From contig JBIOJM010000143.1 in the NCBI GenBank assembly GCA_044450785.1, forward strand, positions 1 through 22,729: a stretch of DNA of 22,729 nt. The letters are read 5' to 3'. Below, piece after piece: positions 1 through 6,947 of the stretch (positions are counted from its first letter, which is position 1; the number at the start of each line of letters is the position of its first letter). This DNA is from JBIOJM01 sp044450785. GTDB lineage: Bacteria > Planctomycetota > Planctomycetia > Isosphaerales > Isosphaeraceae. Under the pieces are notes generated by a model. The model did no database searches and was not told the origin of the DNA. It saw nothing but the letters and a program-made list of their open reading frames with translations. Made by a program: the position numbers and the translations under genes.

Positions 1-88
1 GTAGCGGACTGGTAGCGCTTTCGGCAGCGCGCACGGGACGCGGACCGACGTTTGCTGTCGCACCCTGGCGGAGAACAGACCTGTTCTT

Positions 89-364
89 GTGCGACGCAAC
101 CCCAGCGCGCTCAGGGGGTTTAGACGTGTTCTGACGCCTTCTGTCGCCTGTAGACGCATGTACAGAAAAAGTGGAGGCGGCGGGAATTACACCCGCAGCC
201 CATTTGACGCAACTTGTTTTCCAGATATCATTTGCGAAAACTGCACCCATGGGCTGTCGGAAGGGTGTCGGGACTCTGTGGCACTTCATGAGCTTGTCGC
301 CGCTTGGCATGGCCTGACACCGAAAGTCAGGGCGGCGATCACGGAGTTGGCGCGTGGCGTTTGA
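89..364 (+). CDS. Doubtful hypothetical ORF running through a tmRNA-end repeat
   Basis: This is an open frame of 91 codons with no convincing ribosome binding site. Residues around 30-36 (GGGGNYTR) are simply the antisense translation of the tmRNA-end-like repeat at 172-196, so that stretch is not protein-derived. The C-terminal part (about residues 49-91: paired Cys in CENC, then LHELVAAWHGLTPKVRAAI) looks more protein-like. It resembles, from memory, the ends of short hypothetical proteins that are scattered through planctomycete genomes near integrase remnants. It could be the tail of such a mobile-element gene, with the upstream part lost. I do not assign a function. A purely spurious ORF is equally possible. 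Confidence 0.25.
   Translation: MRRNPSALRGFRRVLTPSVACRRMYRKSGGGGNYTRSPFDATCFPDIICENCTHGLSEGCRDSVALHELVAAWHGLTPKVRAAITELARGV
172..196 (-). repeat. tmRNA 3'-end-like remnant, candidate distal att site
   Basis: Read on the minus strand, this 25-mer is a T-stem (GCGGG), a 7-base loop (TGTAATT), the closing stem (CCCGC), an acceptor 3' strand (CGCCTCC) and a discriminator A. It differs at one base from the end of the tmRNA gene at 6427-6451 and lies in the same orientation. Upstream on the minus strand the match to tmRNA stops at once, so only the 3' end is duplicated. That is the usual product of tyrosine-recombinase integration into a tRNA or tmRNA gene. The att role is inferred. Confidence 0.6.
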
Positions 365-608
365 GTCTCATTGCCGGGGCCCAGACTCGAAGAATCCAAC
401 CCGCATCGTGAGAAGGATGAGCGGAGAGGCTGTGGCCATGAAATCCCAACAAGTCATAGGTGACCCGTCTCACGGCGATGATATAAGATCAACGTAGCGT
501 GGGTGGGTGTTATCAGGTGTTTCAAGCTCCCCGCCGAACTTTAAAAAAATCGCGTGACGAGCAAGACGAAAGTCGTTCGGGCGCACTTCTAAGAGTAGAG
601 GCCACGAT
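365..608. other. Upstream region of the sigma factor gene
   Basis: No gene is supported here. The AT-rich patch at about 541-553 (a short A run after TTT) is the only compositional feature. I cannot assign a -35/-10 pair with confidence. The sigma factor's ribosome binding site (AGAGG, about 596-600) ends this stretch. Confidence 0.5.
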
Positions 609-1250
609 ATGACACCCGATGCCGACATCGCGAAGGTGCTCCTGGAACGCGCCGCCGCAGGCGACCAGACCGCGGTCCAGGATCTACTCGCGCTTCACCG
701 AGATCGACTTAAACGCATGGTGCACTTGCGATTAAGCCGCAGGCTCTCGCGGCGCATCGATGACTCGGATGTCGTCCAGGAATCGCTGGCCGAGTGCGCT
801 CGCCGATTGCCCGATTATTTGGCCGACCCCAAACTCCCGTTTTATCTCTGGCTGCGACACATGACGGGACTCAAACTCTCCGAGATCCATCGCCGCCACC
901 TCGGTACGCAACTCCGTGACGTCGATCGAGAAGTCACGCTCCACCGCGGCGGCCTGCCGGAAGCCGATTCCGTGTCGCTGGCGGCGCATCTCCTGGGCCA
1001 GCTCACGACGCCGTCAAAAGCGGCCATCAAAGCCGAGACTCGACTGGTCGTGCAAGAAGCTCTCAACAACATGGACGCCGTCGATCGCGAAGTGCTGGCT
1101 CTCAAACACTTCGAGCAGCTTTCGATCAGCGAGATCGCGGAAGTGCTGGGAATGTCCAAGGCGGGCGCGGGCAGCCGTTATGTGAGAGCGATCAAACGAC
1201 TGAAAGAGATCCTGTCGCATCTGCCCGGTTTCATCGACGATGCTCCATAG
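609..1250 (+). CDS. ECF RNA polymerase sigma factor (planctomycete kinase-linked type)
   Basis: This 213-residue protein directs RNA polymerase to a specific regulon. Region 2 is at about residues 15-90, with the helix DDSDVVQESLAECARRL resembling region 2.2. Region 4 is at about 150-207 and contains a helix-turn-helix (EVLALKHFEQLSISEIAEVLGM, then SKAGAGSRYVRAIKRLK). The ATG at 609 is preceded by AGAGG at a good distance. No anti-sigma factor gene is adjacent. Instead, the next gene downstream, 42 bases away in the same direction, is a membrane Ser/Thr kinase. In Planctomycetota many ECF factors sit beside such kinases, and control by phosphorylation rather than by a classical anti-sigma factor is the working idea for those families. 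The partnership here is inferred from position. The family call is firm; the target promoters are unknown. Confidence 0.93.
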   Translation: MTPDADIAKVLLERAAAGDQTAVQDLLALHRDRLKRMVHLRLSRRLSRRIDDSDVVQESLAECARRLPDYLADPKLPFYLWLRHMTGLKLSEIHRRHLGTQLRDVDREVTLHRGGLPEADSVSLAAHLLGQLTTPSKAAIKAETRLVVQEALNNMDAVDREVLALKHFEQLSISEIAEVLGMSKAGAGSRYVRAIKRLKEILSHLPGFIDDAP

Positions 1251-1292
1251 GCCGAGGTTGGTCACGGCTCAAGCCGAAGGAAGGATGTGTCC

Positions 1293-4200
1293 ATGTCCTC
1301 ATCTCAATCAAATTCCGGAGCGGTGGTGGAGCTGGCTGAAGAGTTCGTCGAGCGCTACCGCAAGGGCGAACGGCCATCCCTCAAGGAATATATCGATCGA
1401 TATCCGGACCTGGCGGCGGAGATCAGGGAAGTCTTCCCGGCGATGGCGATGATGGAGAACATCGCCGTCGCGGATGAGTCGCTGGAACTGGGCCCGGAAC
1501 CGGAACCTGAAAAGCCGGCGGCGCGTTCCTTGGAGCAGCTCGGCGATTATCGCATTATTCGTGAGATTGGCCACGGCGGCATGGGGATCGTTTACGAGGC
1601 CGAGCAGGTCTCGCTCGGCCGGCATGTCGCCCTCAAGGTCCTGCCCAATCAAGCCCTGAAGGACGCCAGGCAGAAACGGCGCTTCGAGCGTGAAGCGCGT
1701 GCCGCCGCCAAGCTGCACCACACCAACATCGTGCCCGTGTTCGGCGTCGGCGAGCACGACGGGTTGCCGTACTACGTCATGCAGTACATTCAGGGCCTGG
1801 GCCTCGATGCGGTTCTCGACGAGTTGAATCACATCAAGCCGGGTGGTTCCACCCCCAGCTCCGCCGATGATATCCGTCTCACGCGCAGGGGCGCCACCGC
1901 GGCCCAGATGGCACGGTCGCTCATGACGGGGGCGTTTCCCCAGGGCGACGAGTCGATCAACCCGGAGCCCACCGCCGACGCCGAGACGCTGGGTCTTGAC
2001 GCGCCTCCGGTTGAGAACGAAACGGGACGTTTCGATGGTGAAGGTGAAAATGCCACGCTGGCCCCCAGCAACCCGGCCACGGACACGCCTCGCTCCGGCC
2101 AACATTCGGACTCGTTCAACCTGTCGGCGTCATCGCTTTCGCTGCGGGGAACGAGCAGTCCGGTAACGGGGCGTAAGTCGACGGCCAAAAGGCCGACCTA
2201 CTGGCAGAGCGTGGCCAACATCGGGCGGCAAGTGGCCGACGCGCTCGACTATGCTCATAAACAGGGAGTTCTCCATCGCGACGTCAAGCCGTCGAACCTG
2301 CTCCTGGATATGCGTGGAATCGTGTGGGTCACTGACTTCGGCCTCGCCAAGGTGGCCGGGCCAGGCGCAGAAAACCTGACCCACACCGGCGACATTCTGG
2401 GGACGTTGCGCTACATGCCGGCCGAGGCGTTCGAGGGGAAAAGCGACGCCAGGAGCGACGTCTACTCGCTGGGACTGACGCTCTACGAGCTGCTGGCGAT
2501 GCGGCCGGCGTTCGATGAAAAAGACCGCAACAAGCTCATCAAGCAAGTGACTACCGCAGAGCCGACGCCCCTCCACCGGGTGAACCGGGAGATTCCGCGC
2601 GACCTGGTCACGATCGTTCAAAAGTCGATCGAGAAAGAGCCCGCGCGCCGCTACGCCACGGCCGAGGAGCTGGCCGCCGATCTTCAGCGATACATGGATG
2701 ACGAACCGATCCTGGCACGGCGGCAAACGGAAGTGGAGCGCTACGTTCGCTGGGCCCGCCACAATCCCGGGATCGCCGCGCTGGGGGCGGTCCTGACGGC
2801 CGTGCTGGTCACCGCGACCATTGCGTCGGTCATCGTCGCCGGCCGCATGACGCGCACAGCCGCCCACGAACGACTGGCTCGTTGGCAGGCCGAGGAATCT
2901 CAGAAGCGAGAAACCCGGGAACGTGAACGTGCTGAACAGGCGAAAAAGACCGCCGAGAGCAGTTTCGCGGAGGCACGCGAGGCCGAGCGATTGGCGCGAG
3001 CCGCCGAGGAGGCGGAATCGAAGCAGAGACGGCGTGCGGAAGCGGAGAAGACGCGTGCCAACATCACGCTGGCCGACATGCAAACGGCGCGGGGTCTGCT
3101 GGCCGGCGAGCGCGGCGTCCCGGCCGAGGCGGCGCTCTGGTTCGCGACGGCCTCGGCCCAGGCCGCGGCCGCCGGCGATTCCCGGCGGGACGAGTACAAC
3201 CGGCTGCGCGCCCGCAACTGGATGCGCCAGGCGACCGTGCCCGTGGCGGTGCTGTCGCTGGGTGAGAAAGCCCGGCAGATGGACTTCCACCCCGGCGGCG
3301 ACTTGCTGCTTCTCCGCGGCGTCCGGCATCGCGCCGTCCTCTGGTCCTGGCGTGAGGGCAAGGTCCTGCCCTGGACCGGACCCTTGACCGGCATCGGCGC
3401 CGCGTGCTTCAGCCCCGACGGTGCCTCCCTGGCGCTGGGTTTCCGCTCGGGCGAGGTGCAGATCCGAAGTGTCCCCGACGGCAAGGTCGTGACGACCCTG
3501 CGACATGAGGGGATGATCGGGGCCCTGGCGTTCAGCCCGGATGGCAGGTTCCTGGCCATCGGCAGCAACTCCGCCCGCGTGTGGGACGTCGGGCGGCAAG
3601 CCTTCCTCGATCCGATCTGGAAGCATCCGCGGCCGGTGAATGCCCTGGCCTTCAACCGGAAAGCCGATCGCCTGATCACGGCCTGCGCCGACCAGCGGGC
3701 GCGGGTGTTCGCCGTGGCCGGCCATCCGGGGCGCGCGGAGCCCCTGTTCCCGCCGCTGCCGCACGCGCCCGAGCAGGCCTCGCCTCCGGCCTTGGTCGAT
3801 GGCGATCGCACATTGGTCACCGTCAGCGTCAATTCCAAAGACAGCCCCGGAAGCGAACTTACCCGTTGGGACATGGCGACCGGCAAGCCCGTTGCGGGAC
3901 CGATCCGCTCCAAGGCGTTTTCATTGCAGCGGGTCGTCGCCTCGCCGGACGGCCGCTGGTTCGCCACGGGGGGCTATTATGGACCGGAAGTTCATGCGGC
4001 CGATGCCGGTCGCCCCGCGTTGTACCTGGGCCACACCCACGTGGTCCAAAGCTTCGTTTTCGATCGCGACAGCACGATGCTGGTCTCGGCCAGTTGGGAC
4101 TCGACGGCCCGATTCTGGTCGCTCCCCGACGGCCGGCCGATCGGCGAGCCGCTGCCGCACCTGGGACTCGTGGAGCAATGCGCCTTGTCGGATGACACCA

Positions 4201-5579
4201 GCTCCCTGGCAACCGCGCAGGACGACGGGTGGATCCGCGTCTGGCGGCGTCCCTCCGACGACTTGGTCATCGCCCGCGCTGGCAATTGGGGGCAGCGCCC
4301 CCGGCTCAGCTTCGACGGAAAGCTGGCCACCCCGGGCCTCTGGCACGAGGGGCCCTTGTACTACGGCGACCAGGGGACTGGTCGGCTGCGGGTGATTGTC
4401 GCCGCCGACGGAAGTCCGGCGGGTGCCGGCATCGCCTTGCCCGGCATGCTGGTCGATTCCTGCGTCTGCGGCGACAATCGCACGGTCGCGGCCGTCTGCT
4501 CTCGCGGTCAGACGGGTCACCTCGGCGTCTGGGAGGTTGCCTCGGCGCGGCCGCGGTTCGAGCCGATCGCCTTGCCCGGCCGGCCGATCAGCGTCGCGGC
4601 ACGCCCCGACGGCGACCAACTGGCGGTGCTCTGCACGACCGGCGACGTGCTGGTGCTCGACGGCCGCACGGGCCAGCGGCTCGTCCAATCGCGCCACGAG
4701 GGATGGGGCTGGAAGGACGAACGCACCCCCCGCGTGCGATACACGCCGGATGGCCGGACGCTCATCTCGCTGGGCGCCGGGACGGACGTGACGGTCGACG
4801 TCCGCGACGCCGACACGCACCAGTTGCGGTTCGCCCCCCTGCATCCCGTCCTGGGGAGCGGTCCTTGTCGCAGCTTCGCCGTCTCGGTCGACAGCCGGCT
4901 GCTGGCGACCGTCGTCAACGGCAAGAACGCGGCGCAGGTGTGGGACCTGGCCACGGGGCGCGCCCTGTCGCAGCCGCTGCTCCATCCGGGCGATTTCTAC
5001 GGCTTGTACTCGGTCTGTTTCAGCCCCGATGGACGTTACCTCCTGACGGGCCACCATGATGGGTTGGCTCGCTACTGGGACTGGCAGGCCGGCAAGCTGG
5101 CGTGTCCGGCCATGGCGCATTCCGATGAGGTGTTCGATGTCGCGATCACTCCGGATGGGCAGTTCGCGGTCACGGCGGTACGCGGTGCCCCGCGACGGAT
5201 CCACCTCTGGGAGCTGGCGACCGGTAAGCCGCTGGCGCCACCCGTGCGACTGGCGGACGCGGAGAGCCACTCGACCGAGATGCTCGCCATCACTCCCGAT
5301 GGGTTGCGCGCCCTGGTGGGGACCTCGCGAAGCGAGCTGAGTCTCGTCGACTTGAATTCATTATGCTCCTCGCCGACCCGACCGACGGCTGAATGGGCGC
5401 TGATGGCCGAGCTGACCATCGCGCAGCGCATCGCGGTCGGCGATCTGAACGGATTGACGAACGAGCAATGGCAAGAGCGATGGAACCTGCTGCACGAACG
5501 GAATCCCCAGCTCGCGCGGTCCCGCGTGATCGAGGCGAAGTCCCTCCGGATCGAGCAAGTGGCGCCCAGCGCCGACTGA
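1293..5579 (+). CDS. Membrane-anchored Ser/Thr protein kinase with WD40 repeat domain
   Basis: About 1428 residues. Residues 10-55 carry the N-terminal motif often seen ahead of planctomycete kinases (ERYRKGERPSLKEYIDRYPDL). The Hanks-type kinase spans about 84-470: glycine loop GHGGMG (93-98), VALKVL lysine (115), HRDVKPSN (328-335, catalytic D330), DFG (348-350), and an altered activation-segment end, MPAE instead of APE. About 120 low-complexity residues (178-302) interrupt the domain between hinge and catalytic loop. One membrane helix lies at about 491-516, then a charged Arg/Glu/Ala coiled coil (525-610), then repeats with FSPDG and DxATG motifs forming one or two WD40-type propellers (about 655-1400), which lie on the other side of the membrane from the kinase. 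I chose ATG 1293 because GAAGGAAGG (1276-1284) is 8 bases upstream; GTG 1287 would be too close. It likely senses or binds partners through WD40 and signals to the upstream sigma factor (inferred). Confidence 0.93.
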   Translation: MSSSQSNSGAVVELAEEFVERYRKGERPSLKEYIDRYPDLAAEIREVFPAMAMMENIAVADESLELGPEPEPEKPAARSLEQLGDYRIIREIGHGGMGIVYEAEQVSLGRHVALKVLPNQALKDARQKRRFEREARAAAKLHHTNIVPVFGVGEHDGLPYYVMQYIQGLGLDAVLDELNHIKPGGSTPSSADDIRLTRRGATAAQMARSLMTGAFPQGDESINPEPTADAETLGLDAPPVENETGRFDGEGENATLAPSNPATDTPRSGQHSDSFNLSASSLSLRGTSSPVTGRKSTAKRPTYWQSVANIGRQVADALDYAHKQGVLHRDVKPSNLLLDMRGIVWVTDFGLAKVAGPGAENLTHTGDILGTLRYMPAEAFEGKSDARSDVYSLGLTLYELLAMRPAFDEKDRNKLIKQVTTAEPTPLHRVNREIPRDLVTIVQKSIEKEPARRYATAEELAADLQRYMDDEPILARRQTEVERYVRWARHNPGIAALGAVLTAVLVTATIASVIVAGRMTRTAAHERLARWQAEESQKRETRERERAEQAKKTAESSFAEAREAERLARAAEEAESKQRRRAEAEKTRANITLADMQTARGLLAGERGVPAEAALWFATASAQAAAAGDSRRDEYNRLRARNWMRQATVPVAVLSLGEKARQMDFHPGGDLLLLRGVRHRAVLWSWREGKVLPWTGPLTGIGAACFSPDGASLALGFRSGEVQIRSVPDGKVVTTLRHEGMIGALAFSPDGRFLAIGSNSARVWDVGRQAFLDPIWKHPRPVNALAFNRKADRLITACADQRARVFAVAGHPGRAEPLFPPLPHAPEQASPPALVDGDRTLVTVSVNSKDSPGSELTRWDMATGKPVAGPIRSKAFSLQRVVASPDGRWFATGGYYGPEVHAADAGRPALYLGHTHVVQSFVFDRDSTMLVSASWDSTARFWSLPDGRPIGEPLPHLGLVEQCALSDDTSSLATAQDDGWIRVWRRPSDDLVIARAGNWGQRPRLSFDGKLATPGLWHEGPLYYGDQGTGRLRVIVAADGSPAGAGIALPGMLVDSCVCGDNRTVAAVCSRGQTGHLGVWEVASARPRFEPIALPGRPISVAARPDGDQLAVLCTTGDVLVLDGRTGQRLVQSRHEGWGWKDERTPRVRYTPDGRTLISLGAGTDVTVDVRDADTHQLRFAPLHPVLGSGPCRSFAVSVDSRLLATVVNGKNAAQVWDLATGRALSQPLLHPGDFYGLYSVCFSPDGRYLLTGHHDGLARYWDWQAGKLACPAMAHSDEVFDVAITPDGQFAVTAVRGAPRRIHLWELATGKPLAPPVRLADAESHSTEMLAITPDGLRALVGTSRSELSLVDLNSLCSSPTRPTAEWALMAELTIAQRIAVGDLNGLTNEQWQERWNLLHERNPQLARSRVIEAKSLRIEQVAPSAD

Positions 5580-5851
5580 CCCGCGGCCGCCGCGGTCGGG
5601 GTCCGCATTCATTCGCCTTCCAGAAGGCCCTCGTGTTAGGTTCCGCCGCGCCCCTCGTATTCGCGGTCGGGGGGGGGCCGGGGCATCGATAGCCCTTGGG
5701 GACAAAGCTTCCGACGGCTGGGGCTCGAAGGGGTCGGGTGGACGGCGGCGCGTACCGAGATCCTGCTCGGTCAATCCCCACATGATCCCGGTGCGTGGTG
5801 CGCCAGCTCCTCAGTCTCAGGCCCTACATACCAGCCAGCCCCGCGGCGATC
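5580..5851. other. Intergenic region after the kinase gene
   Basis: No gene is supported. Directly after the kinase stop is a perfect 6-bp GC hairpin (CCGCGG-CCG-CCGCGG, 5581-5595) without a T tract; it may help end transcription but is weak evidence. A run of nine G residues lies at about 5668-5677. The rest is GC-rich sequence without recognisable structure. Confidence 0.4.
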
Positions 5852-6172
5852 TCAGGGGCTACGGCTGTGTTCCGGGGCTTTCGGCCGGCGTCGCTCCGGA
5901 CGGCGACGACGCGCGATCGCGGCCGCCTCGGACTTCTCGCGGCGATACGTCAGAACGTGCTCGGGATGCGCCGCGATCCAGACGTCCGGCAGCAGCGACT
6001 CCAGGTCCACCTCGGGGGACGACAGCGCGACCAGCAACGCGCGCACATACGCCAACGGCTCGATCCGATGCCGCTTGGCACCCGCCAGGATGCTGAAACA
6101 GATCGCCGCCGTCTCACCACCCTGGTCACTCCCAACGAATAACCAATTCTTCCTATAATGCCGAGCTCGGCA
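5852..6172 (-). pseudogene. Truncated IS66-family transposase C-terminal fragment
   Basis: Read on the minus strand, the frame gives RKNWLFVGSDQGGETAAICF at 6154-6095 or so, then SILAGAKRHRIEPLAYVRALLVAL and a tail with LLPDVW. This matches the conserved end of IS66 transposases, which have the pattern (R)NWLF.GS..GG..AA...S....C...G..P..YL.D.L..L...LLP..W. Only about 100 residues survive. The DDE catalytic core is absent, and the frame hits a TAA at 6175-6173. The homology stops at the R/K before NWLF, right where a 20-bp palindrome begins (6156-6175). There is no start codon at the junction, so this is a dead remnant. The gene's codon use is GC-rich like its neighbours. The family call rests on the conserved motif recalled by eye. 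Confidence 0.8.
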
Positions 6173-6175
6173 TTA
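6156..6175. repeat. Perfect 20-bp palindrome at the IS66 breakpoint
   Basis: The sequence TAATGCCGAG followed by its exact reverse complement makes a 20-bp perfect palindrome. It sits at the point where IS66 homology ends, so it may mark a deletion or insertion junction, or be the operator or terminus of a lost element. No T tract follows on either strand, so it is not a normal terminator. Confidence 0.7.
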
Positions 6176-6393
6176 CCGCAAAGATCGGCGGTTCGTCGGG
6201 TATTGATCGGGATTCTGGCGGCGACGGGGGTGAATTACAACATACCTTGACTCGGTATCGTTCCGAGAGAATTTTGTAAGTTATTATTTAGGAAATGCTT
6301 ATGATGAATGCCGTCGGTTTGGTTTCTGCAAGAGCGGCGGGTTACATACCCGCAGCCCTCGGCGCGAATACAATGTCGTAACCTCAACAAAGA
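6176..6393. other. Intergenic region between the IS66 remnant and the tmRNA terminator
   Basis: No gene is supported. The stretch is richer in AT than its surroundings (for example 6266-6305), which is consistent with foreign or decayed DNA. Its only structured part is the degenerate T-arm-like copy at 6334-6358. Confidence 0.4.
6334..6358 (-). repeat. Degenerate third T-arm-like copy
   Basis: On the minus strand this reads GGGCTGCGGGT-ATGTA-ACCCGCCGC, a 6-bp stem with a 5-base loop. It matches the copy at 177-201 at 20 of 25 positions by hand alignment, including the outer GCGGCGGG and ACCCGCAGCCC blocks. It is about 70 bases beyond the tmRNA 3' end. It may be the trace of an earlier integration at the same site, or a chance GC-rich hairpin. 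Confidence 0.4.
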
Positions 6394-6423
6394 AAGGCAC
6401 TTGCGAATTCTCGCAAGTGCCTT
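6394..6423 (-). terminator. Rho-independent terminator of the tmRNA gene
   Basis: A perfect 13-bp stem (AAGGCACTTGCGA at 6394-6406 against TCGCAAGTGCCTT at 6411-6423) closes a 4-base loop. On the minus strand it is followed by TTTCTTTGTTG. It begins 4 bases after the mature 3' end of the tmRNA, so it both supports the tmRNA call and fixes its direction. Confidence 0.9.
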
Positions 6424-6426
6424 GGA

Positions 6427-6451
6427 TGGAGGCGGCGGGAATTGCACCCGC
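6427..6451 (-). repeat. tmRNA 3' end forming the proximal copy of the direct repeat (candidate att)
   Basis: This is the T-arm, acceptor strand and discriminator base of the tmRNA gene. It is identical to 172-196 except for one loop base. The tmRNA's 3' end points towards the other copy. That is the geometry expected when an element integrates at the 3' end of ssrA and rebuilds the gene with its own att sequence. Confidence 0.6.
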
Positions 6452-6837
6452 GTCCCGAGAAGCGTCGTCGTCGGCATCTACGTGCAGAGCCGATCATTTG
6501 TGTGTCGGCCTCGGGGGCCCGTTCGGCAAGGTCCCGTTCGGCTTATCCCGCTGTGAGATTAGCCCGAGCCGCAACAGGAGGCTAGGCTCAGGAGGACCCG
6601 CATTGGTGTCTCAAGCCGCGTCTGGTTGGATCGCCTCTTCACCGCCTCCTACCCTCGTGTGCCGCCAATGCCTGACCATTCAACCCCTGAACTTGTGACG
6701 CAGCCTTCCCATCAGCCCCTGGACCGCCGCCGTGATGCGGGTGATCGATCCGCTCGCATCCATGCGATCAGGTTAGCGGGATCAGCCCGGCAAGTCCAGC
6801 ACGCGCTTCGCCGCGCCTTGCGATCGATCGCACCCCC
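6427..6837 (-). ncRNA. ssrA: tmRNA (transfer-messenger RNA)
   Basis: tmRNA rescues stalled ribosomes and tags the unfinished protein. On the minus strand the 3' end matches known tmRNAs closely: GCACGTAGATGCC (6485-6473), then GGGACGCGGG, loop TGCAATT (6446-6440), CCCGC, acceptor strand CGCCTCC (6434-6428) and discriminator A6427. CCA is not encoded. CCTAGCCTCC (about 6586-6577) lies in an H-type pseudoknot (stem GAGCC/GGCTC, 6589-6585 with 6570-6566; TAGCC/GGCTA, 6584-6580 with 6564-6560). I place the 5' end at 6837 because GGGGGTG (6837-6831) pairs with CGCCTCC using two G-U pairs. GAAGCG and CGTGC (6809-6799) also pair with CGCTTC (6464-6459) and GCACG (6485-6481), as helix 2 would. The usual TTCGAC is not clear there. 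A possible tag is GGEEAIQPDAA, ending at the TGA 6613-6611. The T-loop G in place of the second T is odd. The 3' half is secure; the 5' end and tag are tentative. Confidence 0.85.
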
Positions 6838-6947
6838 TGGGGCCGGATTGATCTCGATCCGGTCGCGATTCTGAGTTAAATATCAGTGCCGTACTTCCAC
6901 AATCGTCTTTTCGAACTGCCGCCGCGCCTCACGAGCAAGGACGCTCC

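Noticed and set aside
172..196. A tRNA gene
   Set aside because: Only the T-arm and acceptor end are present; there is no anticodon or D arm upstream.
2130..3764. Long open frame on the minus strand, antisense to the kinase gene
   Set aside because: It mirrors the GC-rich codon pattern of the real kinase gene and has no recognisable domain. The same applies to the other long antisense frames over 3921-5270, 7299-8597 and 13892-14665.
6642..6649. GGAGGCGG as the 5' acceptor strand of the tmRNA
   Set aside because: It pairs perfectly with CCGCCTCC, but it would make the RNA only 223 bases long, with no D-like region and no room for the tag. The GGGGGTG at 6837 gives helix 2 as well.
6680..6763. 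Minus-strand small ORF beginning MDASGSIT, like some planctomycete ECF sigma N-termini
   Set aside because: Only eight residues look alike; the rest diverges, and it falls inside the proposed tmRNA.
6427..6837. Two-piece (permuted) tmRNA
   Set aside because: A terminator follows the 3' end at once, with no 5' tmRNA part beyond it, so the ordinary one-piece form fits better.
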